Origin: Acidobacteria bacterium SCN 69-37
Lineage (GTDB): Bacteria > Acidobacteriota > Vicinamibacteria > Vicinamibacterales > SCN-69-37
Assembly (NCBI GenBank): GCA_001724025.1
Contig: MEDJ01000001.1
Coordinates: 124,001-188,000 of the forward strand
Direction of reading: 5' to 3'
DNA: 64,000 nucleotides
Shown one piece after another: positions 20,383 to 28,614 of the stretch. The notes under the pieces were generated by a model. The model did not search any database and was not told the origin of the DNA. It saw only the letters and a program-made list of their open reading frames with translations. The stretch's first letter is position 1. Each line of letters starts with the position of its first letter. The translations under genes and the position numbers were made by a program.

Positions 20383-23268
20383 TCAATACATATCGAGCGG
20401 TGGACACGAGCAGACCAGGTTGCGGTCGCCGTAGGGATTGTCGATGCGTGACACGGGCGGCCAGAACTTGCCGCGACGCAGGGACTCGACGGGGAACGCG
20501 GCCTGCTCGCGCGTATAGGCATGCGGCCAGATCGTGGCCGTCACGTCCTCGGCCGTGTGCGGCGCGTGTTTCAGCGGATTGTCCTGCCTGTCGAGTCGGC
20601 CGTCGGCGACAGCGTCGATCTCCGCCCTGATCGCGATCATCGCCTCGCAGAACCGATCGAGCTCCTGGAGCGACTCGCTCTCCGTCGGTTCGACCATCAA
20701 CGTGCCGGCCACGGGAAACGAAACCGTTGGCGCGTGGAATCCGAAATCGATCAGCCGCTTTGCCACGTCCATCTCGTCGATACCCGTCGCAGCCTTGAGC
20801 GGACGCAGATCGAAAATCAGCTCGTGCGCCACATATCCCCGATCGCCCGTGTAGAGCACGGAATAGTGCGGGGCGAGCCGGGCCCGGATGTAGTTCGCGT
20901 TGAGAATCGCCATCTCGGTCGCCGTCCGCAATCCGTCCGCGCCGAGCATCCGGATGTAGCCGTACGAAATCAGCAGAATACTGGCACTCCCCCACGGGGC
21001 CGCCGCCACCGGGGCAATTGCCGACGTTCCGCCTGTGGGCACGAGCGGGTGCCCGGGCAGGAACGGCACGAGGTGCGCGGCCACGGCAATCGGCCCCATG
21101 CCGGGCCCGCCGCCGCCGTGCGGGATCGCAAACGTCTTGTGCAGGTTCAGGTGACAGACGTCCGCGCCGATGGCCGCCGGGCTCGTCAGGCCGACCTGCG
21201 CGTTCATGTTCGCCCCGTCCATGTACACCTGCCCGCCGTGCTCATGCACGATGGCGCAGATCTCGCGGATGCGTGTCTCGAACACGCCGTGCGTGCTCGG
21301 ATACGTCACCATCAGGCAGGCCAGCTGATCGCGATGCTTCGCCGCGCGCGCGCGCAGATCGTCCACGTCGATATTGCCCCGCACGTCACAAGCCACGATG
21401 ACGACGGTGAAGCCGGCGAGGGCGGCACTGGCCGGATTGGTGCCGTGCGCGGACTGCGGAATCAGCACGACGGTCCTGTGCGCCTCGCCACGCGACGCGT
21501 GATACGCGCGGACCACGAGCAGCCCGGCAAACTCTCCCTGCGCCCCGGAGTTCGGCTGGAGGGACACGCCGGGCAGACCGGTGACCGTCGCCAGCGCCTC
21601 GGTGAGGTCCTCGAAGATCTGCTGATACCCGCCAGCCTGATCGACAGGCACGAACGGGTGCAGCTGCGCGAACGCCGGCCAACTGACAGGCATCATCTCG
21701 GCCGCGGCGTTGAGCTTCATCGTGCACGACCCCAGCGGGATCATGGCCGTATCGAGGCCGAGGTCCTTCCGTTCGAGCGCGCGGATGTACCGCATCATCT
21801 CGGTTTCGGAATGGTAGCGGTTGAAGACCGGGTGGGTCAGGAACGCCGACGTCCGTCGCTGCGCCCCGGTAATGACCGACGCCGGTGCGTCCCCGGCCGA
21901 GGCCCTGATGAGTCGTTCCCCGTCGCCGGGCGCGAGCAGCGTGGCCAGGTCGGCAAGGTCGCCATCCGACACCGTCTCGTCGAGCGCGATCTGCACGCGC
22001 GTCGCCGACACGTACCGCAGGTTGATGCCCAGCACGTCCGCCGCCCGCCTGAGCGTCGTCACCCGCTCGGCCGCGCCGTCGATCGCGAGGGTGTCGAAGA
22101 ACACCTCGCTCAACACCGTCCAGCCGCCGGCCCTCGCGACGCCAGCCAGTCTGACCGCCTGGTCGTGCACGCGTGTGGCAATCGCCTCGATACCCGTCGG
22201 GCCGTGATACACGGCATAGCATGCCGCGATGTTCGCCAGGAGCGCCTGCGCGGTACAGATGTTCGACGTGGCCTTCTCGCGGCGGATGTGCTGCTCGCGC
22301 GTCTGGATGGCCATCCGGTACGCTCGACGACCGTGCGCGTCGACAGACACGCCGATCAGACGACCGGGCAGTTGGCGCACGTAGGCCTCGCGCGTGGCGA
22401 AGAACGCCGCGTGCGGTCCGCCGTATCCTGGCGGGACGCCGAATCGCTGGGCGCTGCCGACGACGACGTCGGCCCCGCACTCGCCGGGCGGTGTTACCAA
22501 CGCGAGCGCGAGCAGGTCGGTTCCCACGGCCAGCAGTCCGCCGGCCGCGTGCACGCGCGCCGCAATCGCCGCCACGTCGAGCACCCGGCCGCGATCATCG
22601 GGCGACTGCACGTATGCGCCCGCCAGCCCGTCCGGCAACTGCGCGGTCTCGGGATCGCCCTCGACGATCCGGACCCCGAGCAGGCGCGCGCGCTCGAGCA
22701 CGACGGCGCGCACCTGCGGAAAGATCTCCGACGCTAGGAAACAGACAGGCGTGCCGCTGGCCTTCCGCACGCGCAACAGCAACCCCAGTGCCTCGGCCGC
22801 CGCCGTGGCCTCGTCGAGCAGCGAGGCATTGGCCACGTCCATCCCCGTCAGGTCACGTACCGCGGTCTGGAAGTTGAGGAGCGACTCGAGCCGCCCCTGT
22901 GCGATCTCTGCCTGGTACGGGGTGTACGGGGTGTACCAGCCGGGATTCTCGAAGACGTTGCGCTGGATGACCGCCGGCATCACGGTGCCGTAATAGCCGA
23001 GGCCGATATACGTGCGCCGGACTTCGTTGCGCACGGCCAGGTATCGCAGGCGCTCGAGATAGGTCGCCTCGCGCTCACCCGGCCGAAGCGCCAGGGCGTC
23101 GGGCCGCCGGATGTCGGCCGGCACCACCGCGTCGATCAGGACATCGAGACTCGGAACCCCGATGACCTCGAGCATGTGCGGCAGGTCACCGGCCCGGGGA
23201 CCGACGTGCCGCGACACGAACGGCGCCGCACCCGCGGCCGGTCCGCCCCTATTTGAGGAGGGCTTCAT
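20383..23268 (-). CDS. gcvP: Glycine dehydrogenase (decarboxylating), P protein
   Basis: The P protein decarboxylates glycine with pyridoxal phosphate and passes the aminomethyl group to the lipoyl arm of GcvH. The 961-residue chain is the fused, homodimeric form (P1 and P2 in one polypeptide). The cofactor lysine is in HLNLHKTFAIPHGGGGPG near residue 709. The N-terminal half carries FVSRHVGPR and a YIGLGYYGT-type segment. Its start overlaps the end of gcvH by 20 bp, so T, H and P form one operon. The stop lies next to an inverted repeat element. Confidence 0.98.
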   Translation of the reverse strand: MKPSSNRGGPAAGAAPFVSRHVGPRAGDLPHMLEVIGVPSLDVLIDAVVPADIRRPDALALRPGEREATYLERLRYLAVRNEVRRTYIGLGYYGTVMPAVIQRNVFENPGWYTPYTPYQAEIAQGRLESLLNFQTAVRDLTGMDVANASLLDEATAAAEALGLLLRVRKASGTPVCFLASEIFPQVRAVVLERARLLGVRIVEGDPETAQLPDGLAGAYVQSPDDRGRVLDVAAIAARVHAAGGLLAVGTDLLALALVTPPGECGADVVVGSAQRFGVPPGYGGPHAAFFATREAYVRQLPGRLIGVSVDAHGRRAYRMAIQTREQHIRREKATSNICTAQALLANIAACYAVYHGPTGIEAIATRVHDQAVRLAGVARAGGWTVLSEVFFDTLAIDGAAERVTTLRRAADVLGINLRYVSATRVQIALDETVSDGDLADLATLLAPGDGERLIRASAGDAPASVITGAQRRTSAFLTHPVFNRYHSETEMMRYIRALERKDLGLDTAMIPLGSCTMKLNAAAEMMPVSWPAFAQLHPFVPVDQAGGYQQIFEDLTEALATVTGLPGVSLQPNSGAQGEFAGLLVVRAYHASRGEAHRTVVLIPQSAHGTNPASAALAGFTVVIVACDVRGNIDVDDLRARAAKHRDQLACLMVTYPSTHGVFETRIREICAIVHEHGGQVYMDGANMNAQVGLTSPAAIGADVCHLNLHKTFAIPHGGGGPGMGPIAVAAHLVPFLPGHPLVPTGGTSAIAPVAAAPWGSASILLISYGYIRMLGADGLRTATEMAILNANYIRARLAPHYSVLYTGDRGYVAHELIFDLRPLKAATGIDEMDVAKRLIDFGFHAPTVSFPVAGTLMVEPTESESLQELDRFCEAMIAIRAEIDAVADGRLDRQDNPLKHAPHTAEDVTATIWPHAYTREQAAFPVESLRRGKFWPPVSRIDNPYGDRNLVCSCPPLDMY

Positions 23269-23617
23269 ACGCCTCGGCGTCGAGCAGGCCCTCGGCCGTT
23301 CCCGCCGCCGGACGGAGGCGAATCATCCAGGTCTCGTGCGGCGTCTTGTTGATCGACTCGGGCTGATTGGCCAGCGCCCCGTTGATGGCGACGACCTCTC
23401 CCGCGATGGGCGAGAACAGTTCGGAAACAGCCTTGACCGACTCGATGGTGCCGAAGACGTCGCCCCGCGCCAAAACGCGCCCGACGGCCGGCAGCTCGAC
23501 AAAGACGACGTCGCCGAGCTGTGCCTGGGCAAAGTCGGTAATCCCCACGAGCGCCTCGCCGTTGTCCTCGCGCAGCCACTCGTGATCGCGCGTGTACTGC
23601 AGATCGGTCGGATACAT
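23249..23617 (-). CDS. gcvH: Glycine cleavage system H protein
   Basis: GcvH is the 122-residue lipoyl carrier that shuttles the aminomethyl group between the P, T and L proteins. The lipoylated lysine is Lys62 in FGTIESVKAVSEL. The opening YTRDHEWL and the end LLDAEAYEALL are typical. Its ATG shares one base with the stop of gcvT (TGATG) and its end overlaps gcvP by 20 bp, so translation of the three genes is tightly coupled. Confidence 0.98.
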   Translation of the reverse strand: MYPTDLQYTRDHEWLREDNGEALVGITDFAQAQLGDVVFVELPAVGRVLARGDVFGTIESVKAVSELFSPIAGEVVAINGALANQPESINKTPHETWMIRLRPAAGTAEGLLDAEAYEALLK

Positions 23618-24771
23618 CACTCGCTCCTCGTCGGACCGGCCGCCGGCCGGGCGGGCCTGGCCCGCTTGTAGAAGGGTTCGGCCACCACGCGCGCTGCGGC
23701 ACGCCGGCCGCGCACGTCGATGATCAGTTCCTGACCGGGGGCGCGCAGCTCGGCAGGCACCATCGCGAAGCCGATGGCCTTCTGCAGGAACGGCGTCTGC
23801 GTGCCGCTCGTCACGACCCCGCACGGCACGTCGCCCCGCAACACCGGATAGCCATGACGCGCAATTGCCCGGTCCGTCATCTCGAACGCCACGAGTCCCC
23901 GTTCGATGCCGCGCGCCCGCTGTGCCTGCAAGGCCTCCTGCCCGACGAACGTCGCCTTGTCCCAGCCGACAATCCAGTCGAGCCCGGCCTCGAGGACCGA
24001 GACGGTCTCGTCCATCTCGTTGCCGTAGAGACGCATGCCGGCCTCGAGGCGCAACGTATCGCGCGCGCCGAGGCCGCACGGCGCGATGCCCGCCTCGGCG
24101 CCGGCCAGCAGAATCGCGTCCCAGACCCTGGTGGCCTGCGCCGGCTGCAGGAAAATCTCGAAGCCGTCCTCGCCGGTGTAGCCCGTGCGCGAGACCATCG
24201 CGCGCGCACCCGCCACCTCGCCCGGCGCAAAGCGGTAGTACTTGAGCGACTCGAGATCGACAGTGCAGATCTCCGACAGAATCGATCCGGCCGCAGGCCC
24301 CTGCAGTGCGAGCAGCGCGTAGCGCGCGCTGGCGTTCACGACCGCGACGTCGCCGCCGCTCTCGGTCGCCTGTGCGCTGATCCACTGGGCGGCCTTGCGG
24401 ATATTCCCCGCATTCACCACCAGCAGGTAGTGGAACTCCGCCCACCGGTACACCAGCACGTCGTCGATGAACGTCCCGGCAGGCGTGGTCAGGGCGCTGT
24501 ACTGAATCTGCCCCTCCGCCAACCTCGCCACATCATTCGTCGTCATGCGCTGGACTGCGGCCAGGGCGTCGTGACCGGCAATCTCGATCTGCCCCATGTG
24601 GCTGACGTCGAACAGGCCCGCCCGTGTGCGCACGGCCATGTGCTCGTCGCCGATGCCGGAATACTGGACGGGCATTTCCCATCCACCGAAATCGACCATG
24701 CGGGCGCCCGCGGCCAGATGACGAGCGTGGAGCGGCGTACGTTTGAGATCGGCAGAGGGAGACGAGGACAT
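23617..24771 (-). CDS. gcvT: Glycine cleavage system aminomethyltransferase (T protein)
   Basis: GcvT releases ammonia from the GcvH-bound intermediate and transfers the one-carbon unit to tetrahydrofolate. The 384-residue protein has [20 protein letters not shown] at the start, [10 protein letters not shown], and the folate-binding region with YTGEDGFEI and a [12 protein letters not shown] motif. It is first in the gcvT-gcvH-gcvP operon, 51 bp downstream of the end of a regulator gene. That gap is too short for a glycine riboswitch, and I see none. Confidence 0.97.
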   Translation of the reverse strand: MSSSPSADLKRTPLHARHLAAGARMVDFGGWEMPVQYSGIGDEHMAVRTRAGLFDVSHMGQIEIAGHDALAAVQRMTTNDVARLAEGQIQYSALTTPAGTFIDDVLVYRWAEFHYLLVVNAGNIRKAAQWISAQATESGGDVAVVNASARYALLALQGPAAGSILSEICTVDLESLKYYRFAPGEVAGARAMVSRTGYTGEDGFEIFLQPAQATRVWDAILLAGAEAGIAPCGLGARDTLRLEAGMRLYGNEMDETVSVLEAGLDWIVGWDKATFVGQEALQAQRARGIERGLVAFEMTDRAIARHGYPVLRGDVPCGVVTSGTQTPFLQKAIGFAMVPAELRAPGQELIIDVRGRRAAARVVAEPFYKRARPARPAAGPTRSE

Positions 24772-24822
24772 CGGCTATACACGCGCGCACGCCCTAGGCG
24801 CATGCACGACCGCCACACGGTA

Positions 24823-25902
24823 CTATTCGCCCGCTGACTGGTCAAGACACGCCAGGGCGGATCCGGCTGCGGTTCCCACGCGCGCCGGACGCGGAATTTC
24901 TGCATGCAACAAGGCTTCCGCGCCAGCCGCCATCGCCGGCGCCGGCGAGGCAAACTCGAGCAGCGACTGCAGCGTGTGATAACTGATGTCGAGCGTGTCG
25001 CACGCCCGCTTCTTGTTCCCCCGACACCGGTCGAGCACGAGACGCACATACCGGCTGCTCCACGCCCGCAACGTCAGGTCGAGTGCGTCGGCCCCCGTCT
25101 CTTCCATCAGCGGCCACCGCCCGATTTCCCGCGGCAGGTCCCTCACAGAGAGGGTGGTCGTCGACGACAGTGCCAGCGCCCGCTCGATGATCCGGCCGAG
25201 CTGACGGACGTTGCCCGGCCAGTCGTAGCCGATCAACGCATCCAGCGCCGCCGGCGCCACGACGACGGTGGCGCTATAGCCGTAGCGGTGCAGGAAGTGC
25301 GTGACGAGCGCCGGAATGTCACCGCGACGCTTCCGAAGGGGTGGGACCACGACGTCCACGCCGGACAGGCGGTAGTACAGGTCCGCGCGGAACGTCCCGC
25401 GCCGTACCATCTCGGGCAGAGCACGATTGGTCGCCGCGATGACGCGCGTATCGACCGTCCGCGTCTCGCTGCCGCCCACGCGTTCGACCGTCAGATCCTG
25501 GAGCACACGCAGCAGCTTCGCCTGCGCCGTTGCCGACAGATCACCCACTTCGTCGAGGAACAACGTCCCACCATCGGCCTGTTCGAACTTGCCTCGACGG
25601 CCCCGCACACCGGTGGCCGTCCGTTCCTCGATGCCGAACAGCTCCGCTTCGAGCAGCGTCTCGACGAGTGCCGCACAATTGACGGCGACGAACGGTCCGC
25701 GCGATCGGCGGCTGCGCTCGTGGATCTCACGGGCGACGAGTTCCTTTCCCGCCCCGCTTTCCCCCTCGACGAGTACGGTGAACCCCGTGCGGCCGATCCG
25801 GGCGATCTGGGACCGCAACTCCTGCATCACTGGACTCTGACCGACCAACAGTCCCACGTGCGTCACCTCCTCCCCATTCCGGACGACAGACGGCCTGGAC
25901 AT
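24823..25902 (-). CDS. NtrC-type AAA+ transcriptional regulator lacking the GAFTGA motif
   Basis: This 359-residue protein consists of an AAA+ enhancer-binding ATPase domain and a Fis-type helix-turn-helix, without an N-terminal sensory domain. ATPase parts look intact: Walker A GESGAGKE (47-54), Walker B GGTLFLDE (111-118), the arginine-finger region FRADLYYRLSG and sensor II GNVRQL. The loop that contacts sigma-54, GAFTGA, is replaced by IEERTATGVRGRRG (91-104). Such proteins are not expected to activate sigma-54 in the standard way. The C-terminus (about 285-325) holds the DNA-binding helices. It is coupled by TGATG to the 90-residue gene of the pseudopilin operon, so it may control pilus or competence functions (inference). 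Confidence 0.9.
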   Translation of the reverse strand: MSRPSVVRNGEEVTHVGLLVGQSPVMQELRSQIARIGRTGFTVLVEGESGAGKELVAREIHERSRRSRGPFVAVNCAALVETLLEAELFGIEERTATGVRGRRGKFEQADGGTLFLDEVGDLSATAQAKLLRVLQDLTVERVGGSETRTVDTRVIAATNRALPEMVRRGTFRADLYYRLSGVDVVVPPLRKRRGDIPALVTHFLHRYGYSATVVVAPAALDALIGYDWPGNVRQLGRIIERALALSSTTTLSVRDLPREIGRWPLMEETGADALDLTLRAWSSRYVRLVLDRCRGNKKRACDTLDISYHTLQSLLEFASPAPAMAAGAEALLHAEIPRPARVGTAAGSALACLDQSAGE

Positions 25903-26174
25903 CAGCCGGGCGGCGCATGGGCACAGGCAAGCGGCGGCCGCCCTCCGCCGTCCTGCCACTCGCCGCGTCCTCGATACACAGGTCCACGCGACCCGTCGCG
26001 GATCATCTGCCAGCGGATCACGTGAACCCGCCTGCCAATTGCCGGTGCGAACGGGAGGCCGTAGAGCACGATGTCCCGCCCGGGCGGCAGGCGGCACGTG
26101 CCCTCGAGATCGACGCCTTCATCATCGACGGCGAGCAACACGAGATGCCGGCCGATGTAGTAGCCGGCGGGCAT
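25902..26174 (-). CDS. Small conserved-looking protein between pseudopilin and regulator, function unknown
   Basis: A 90-residue open frame is joined at both ends by TGATG junctions: its ATG shares a base with the pseudopilin stop, and its TGA shares a base with the regulator ATG. That coupling is my main reason to call it a gene. The product is beta-rich with hydrophobic strands (YYIGRHLVLLAVDD, RRVHVIRWQM) and a CRLPPGRDIVLYG segment reminiscent of PilZ-like folds, but it lacks the canonical RxxxR...DxSxxG motif. There is no signal peptide or membrane segment. I do not recognise the family. Confidence 0.7.
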   Translation of the reverse strand: MPAGYYIGRHLVLLAVDDEGVDLEGTCRLPPGRDIVLYGLPFAPAIGRRVHVIRWQMIRDGSRGPVYRGRGEWQDGGGRPPLACAHAPPG

Positions 26175-26758
26175 CAGTGCTCGCCCCATCGACCGGCCCC
26201 GGGATCGAACCGGTAGAGTCGCGTCCGCCCCGTCACCCCCGAGACCCGCACGGCGTACTGCCGGCCGCCCGGTGATTGCACATACAGCGTGCCGGGTGTG
26301 CAGTGCCCGACGGCCGTGCAACTGGCCATGCGACTCGTCCCGAAGACCACGCCGTCCGCCCCGGGCTCCCCGTCGAGATTCGGCACGCCGGCCGCCAGGC
26401 CGAGTGCCACGCCCGCGAACAGGTCGCCCAGGCGCGTCGGGACCGCATCGCAGGCATCACGTCCGGCCGCGACATCGGCCCGACGTACTCCGTTGCCGTT
26501 CCGATCCGCACACAGCACGAACTGCCACCCGCCATCGGCCGCGCGATCGAACACCATCGCCGTCGCATCGCCCGACGCGACGGCCTGCAGGCGTGCCAGG
26601 CGCAGCCGGCCCGCCAGATAGCCGGCCGCCGCCCTGGCCCGCCAGTCGTCCGAGACGCGGCTCGTCAGCGGCACCGCCATCCCCGCGATCGAGACCGCGA
26701 CGACGGTGGCGATCAGCACGTCGAGCAGCGCAAAGCCGGCGGTCGATTCCCGACGCAT
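26174..26758 (-). CDS. Type II/IV pseudopilin (GspH/FimT-like)
   Basis: The 194-residue product has a prepilin-type start. A short basic leader ends in Gly, followed by FALLDVLIATVVAVSIAGMA, a hydrophobic helix for assembly into a pilus-like fibre. The processing site G|FALLD has Asp rather than the usual Glu at position +5. The rest (about 45-190) is a globular, Cys-containing domain of the GspH/FimT kind with CADRNGNG. It lies 17 bp behind comEA and overlaps the next gene by one base, so it belongs to a four-gene operon. A minor pseudopilin for DNA uptake or secretion is the best reading. Confidence 0.87.
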   Translation of the reverse strand: MRRESTAGFALLDVLIATVVAVSIAGMAVPLTSRVSDDWRARAAAGYLAGRLRLARLQAVASGDATAMVFDRAADGGWQFVLCADRNGNGVRRADVAAGRDACDAVPTRLGDLFAGVALGLAAGVPNLDGEPGADGVVFGTSRMASCTAVGHCTPGTLYVQSPGGRQYAVRVSGVTGRTRLYRFDPGAGRWGEH

Positions 26759-26775
26759 GGCGATCGTCCGTCCGG

Positions 26776-27105
26776 CTACTGCGCGGCCTTCGCCGGTGTC
26801 ACGACAATCTGCGACCGCAGTTCGAGGAACCGCTTCTCGCCGATCCCCTGGACGTTCATCAAGTCCTCGACCTTCTTGAAGCCGCCGTTCTTCTCGCGAT
26901 ACTCGATAATCCGGCGCGCCATCGCCGGCCCCACGCCGGGCAGACGCTCGAGTTCCACGGACGACGCCGTGTTGAGGTTGATCGCCGAAGCGGATGTCGC
27001 GGGCGGACGCGCGTCCGTCGCGGCGCCCTGCGCAGACATCCCGACACCGGGCAGCATCACGGCCGCCGCCAGCACCAGCGCACACATCGATCGAGTCAGG
27101 TTCAT
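26776..27105 (-). CDS. comEA: ComEA-type helix-hairpin-helix protein (secreted)
   Basis: This 109-residue protein has a signal peptide (about residues 1-26, ending MSAQG) and a ComEA double helix-hairpin-helix domain: [19 protein letters not shown], then [12 protein letters not shown] and [12 protein letters not shown]. ComEA proteins bind incoming DNA in the periplasm during transformation. I prefer ATG 27105, which has GGGAG nine bases upstream; a GTG at 27114 would add three residues. It is first in an operon with a pseudopilin, an orphan gene and an AAA+ regulator, supporting a DNA-uptake role. Confidence 0.92.
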   Translation of the reverse strand: MNLTRSMCALVLAAAVMLPGVGMSAQGAATDARPPATSASAINLNTASSVELERLPGVGPAMARRIIEYREKNGGFKKVEDLMNVQGIGEKRFLELRSQIVVTPAKAAQ

Positions 27106-27574
27106 GGAATGCACTCCCGGCCCTCGGTCGTTGGCGCGCCGTGACCACCGATGCGCCCCGCGCGGACCATCCGCGTCGACCTCGGGTCCGCCCTCCTCCG
27201 AGGCAAACGGCTCGCCAGCATCGACGACGGGTCGCCGCGGCTCAGGAACCTTTTGATGCTGAAGGATTTACGGCGTTGGCAGTCTCGCGCGAAGCAGACG
27301 GGCCGCGACAGACGTGCGTCTATCCGTTAACGGCCGTCACCGCACGCCCCCTGCTCGATGGCTACGTCGGTAACGGCTGTTGCTCCACGCCTCCCCCTGT
27401 CCCCCCGCGCGTGCGCAGGACTACGGCGACAAACTTTCGAGGGAATCGGCGCGTCACAATCGGAAGGAATCGGTGGGCGACAGGGAATCCTCCCGGCTCA
27501 TCGCCCATCGACAGCGGACTGCGCCCGGCCCCGTGGCCGCACACTCTGGCAGTCGTTTCGCAGGGCAGCCACAC
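27106..27574. other. 469-bp divergent gap between comEA and a nucleotidyltransferase gene
   Basis: I see no credible gene. This gap must hold the promoters of both divergent transcripts, but no clear -35/-10 pair was found. It contains the perfect 10-bp palindrome CCGTTAACGG (27324-27333) and a three-fold GGAATC run around 27440-27492. AT-richer DNA (CTTTTGATGCTGAAGGATTT, 27250-27269) stands out from the surroundings. The TCGCAG-N3-CTGCGA palindrome found before comM and radC is not present here. Confidence 0.45.
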
Positions 27575-28480
27575 ATGGCATCCCTCTGGTCCGTCGTACT
27601 TGCCGCCGGCCGGGGCACGAGGCTGGCACACGTCACCGGGGGCGTCCCCAAGCAGTTCTGGGCGCCGACCGGGAAACACTCGTTGCTCGAAGACACGGTG
27701 GGGCGTCTGGCGCCCATCGCTCCACCGGACAGGACCATCACGATCGTCGATGACACGCACCACGAGTACGTGCAGCGGCTGGCCGAGCCTGCCGCGCTGG
27801 GGACCATCGTCTATCAACCTGCCGACAGGGGGACGGCTGTCGGCGTACTGCTCGCGGCGACGCTCGTCTCCACCTGCGACCCCACCGCCATCGTTGTTCT
27901 TACTCCGGCCGATCACGGCGTGGGCGACGAGGAGGCGTTCAGGGCCGGCGTGCGGACGGCCGCGGCACACGTGCAGCAGCATCCCGGTGACATCGTGCTG
28001 CTCGGCGTGGAACCGCAGTCGCCCGCCGGTGACTACGGGTGGATCGTGACCACGCCCCGACCGGCCGGCACGATGGCGGCCGTCTCGTCGTTCGTCGAGA
28101 AACCGGCCACGGCCGCCGCGGCTCGCCTGTACGAAAGCGGCGCGCTCTGGAACACGATGGTGCTGGTTGCCCGCGTGGAGGCCCTGCTCAACCTTTACCG
28201 CCGCCAGGAGCCCGACCTGATTGGGGCCTTCGAGTCCTTCCGCTTCCTCCCGTCGGCGGGCCGCGCCGAGTCGTTGAGGAGGCTCTACGCGCACCTGCCG
28301 GTCCTCGATTTCTCACACGACCTGCTGGCGCGGGCCACGGGCCTCCAGTGCCTGGCCTGGGCGGCATCGATGGAGTGGACGGATCTCGGCACGCCCGAGC
28401 GGCTCGCGGCCTGGCTCACCCGTCGCCTGCCCGCGCGGGCGGGCGACGCGGATGACCGCGCCGCCGTCACGGTTCACTGA
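27575..28480 (+). CDS. Mannose-1-phosphate guanylyltransferase-like nucleotidyltransferase
   Basis: This 301-residue sugar nucleotidyltransferase would make an NDP-sugar, most likely GDP-mannose, for glycan synthesis. It begins with MASLWSVVLAAGRGTRL, the pyrophosphorylase signature, followed by PKQFWAP as in ManC. It then shows VLTPADHGVGDEEAF (metal/substrate loop), FVEKPATAAAARLY and an LWNTMVLVA strand. ATG 27575 gives the canonical start. It lacks the C-terminal isomerase half of bifunctional ManC/AlgA enzymes. Substrate assignment rests on similarity of motifs only. Confidence 0.85.
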   Translation: MASLWSVVLAAGRGTRLAHVTGGVPKQFWAPTGKHSLLEDTVGRLAPIAPPDRTITIVDDTHHEYVQRLAEPAALGTIVYQPADRGTAVGVLLAATLVSTCDPTAIVVLTPADHGVGDEEAFRAGVRTAAAHVQQHPGDIVLLGVEPQSPAGDYGWIVTTPRPAGTMAAVSSFVEKPATAAAARLYESGALWNTMVLVARVEALLNLYRRQEPDLIGAFESFRFLPSAGRAESLRRLYAHLPVLDFSHDLLARATGLQCLAWAASMEWTDLGTPERLAAWLTRRLPARAGDADDRAAVTVH

Positions 28481-28614
28481 CGACCAGCCTTCATCGCACC
28501 GTGTTCCGGTCGCGGCCGCACACGCAGCTGCTGACAAACGCCCACAGCTCGTCTTAAGCTCGAAGCCGAGCCGCGCCTGGTCCCTGACCCGAGACGACGG
28601 CCTCGACGGAGACG

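Noticed and set aside
20521-22737. Long plus-strand open frame (738 codons) opposite gcvP
   Set aside because: Shadow of gcvP with very Arg-rich composition and no recognisable domain.
24772-24822. Glycine riboswitch before gcvT
   Set aside because: The gap is only 51 bp and lacks the glycine aptamer pattern; the long frame upstream belongs to the regulator.
27106-27574. Sigma-54 promoter in the comEA upstream gap
   Set aside because: I looked for TGGCAC-N5-TTGC on both strands and found no acceptable match.
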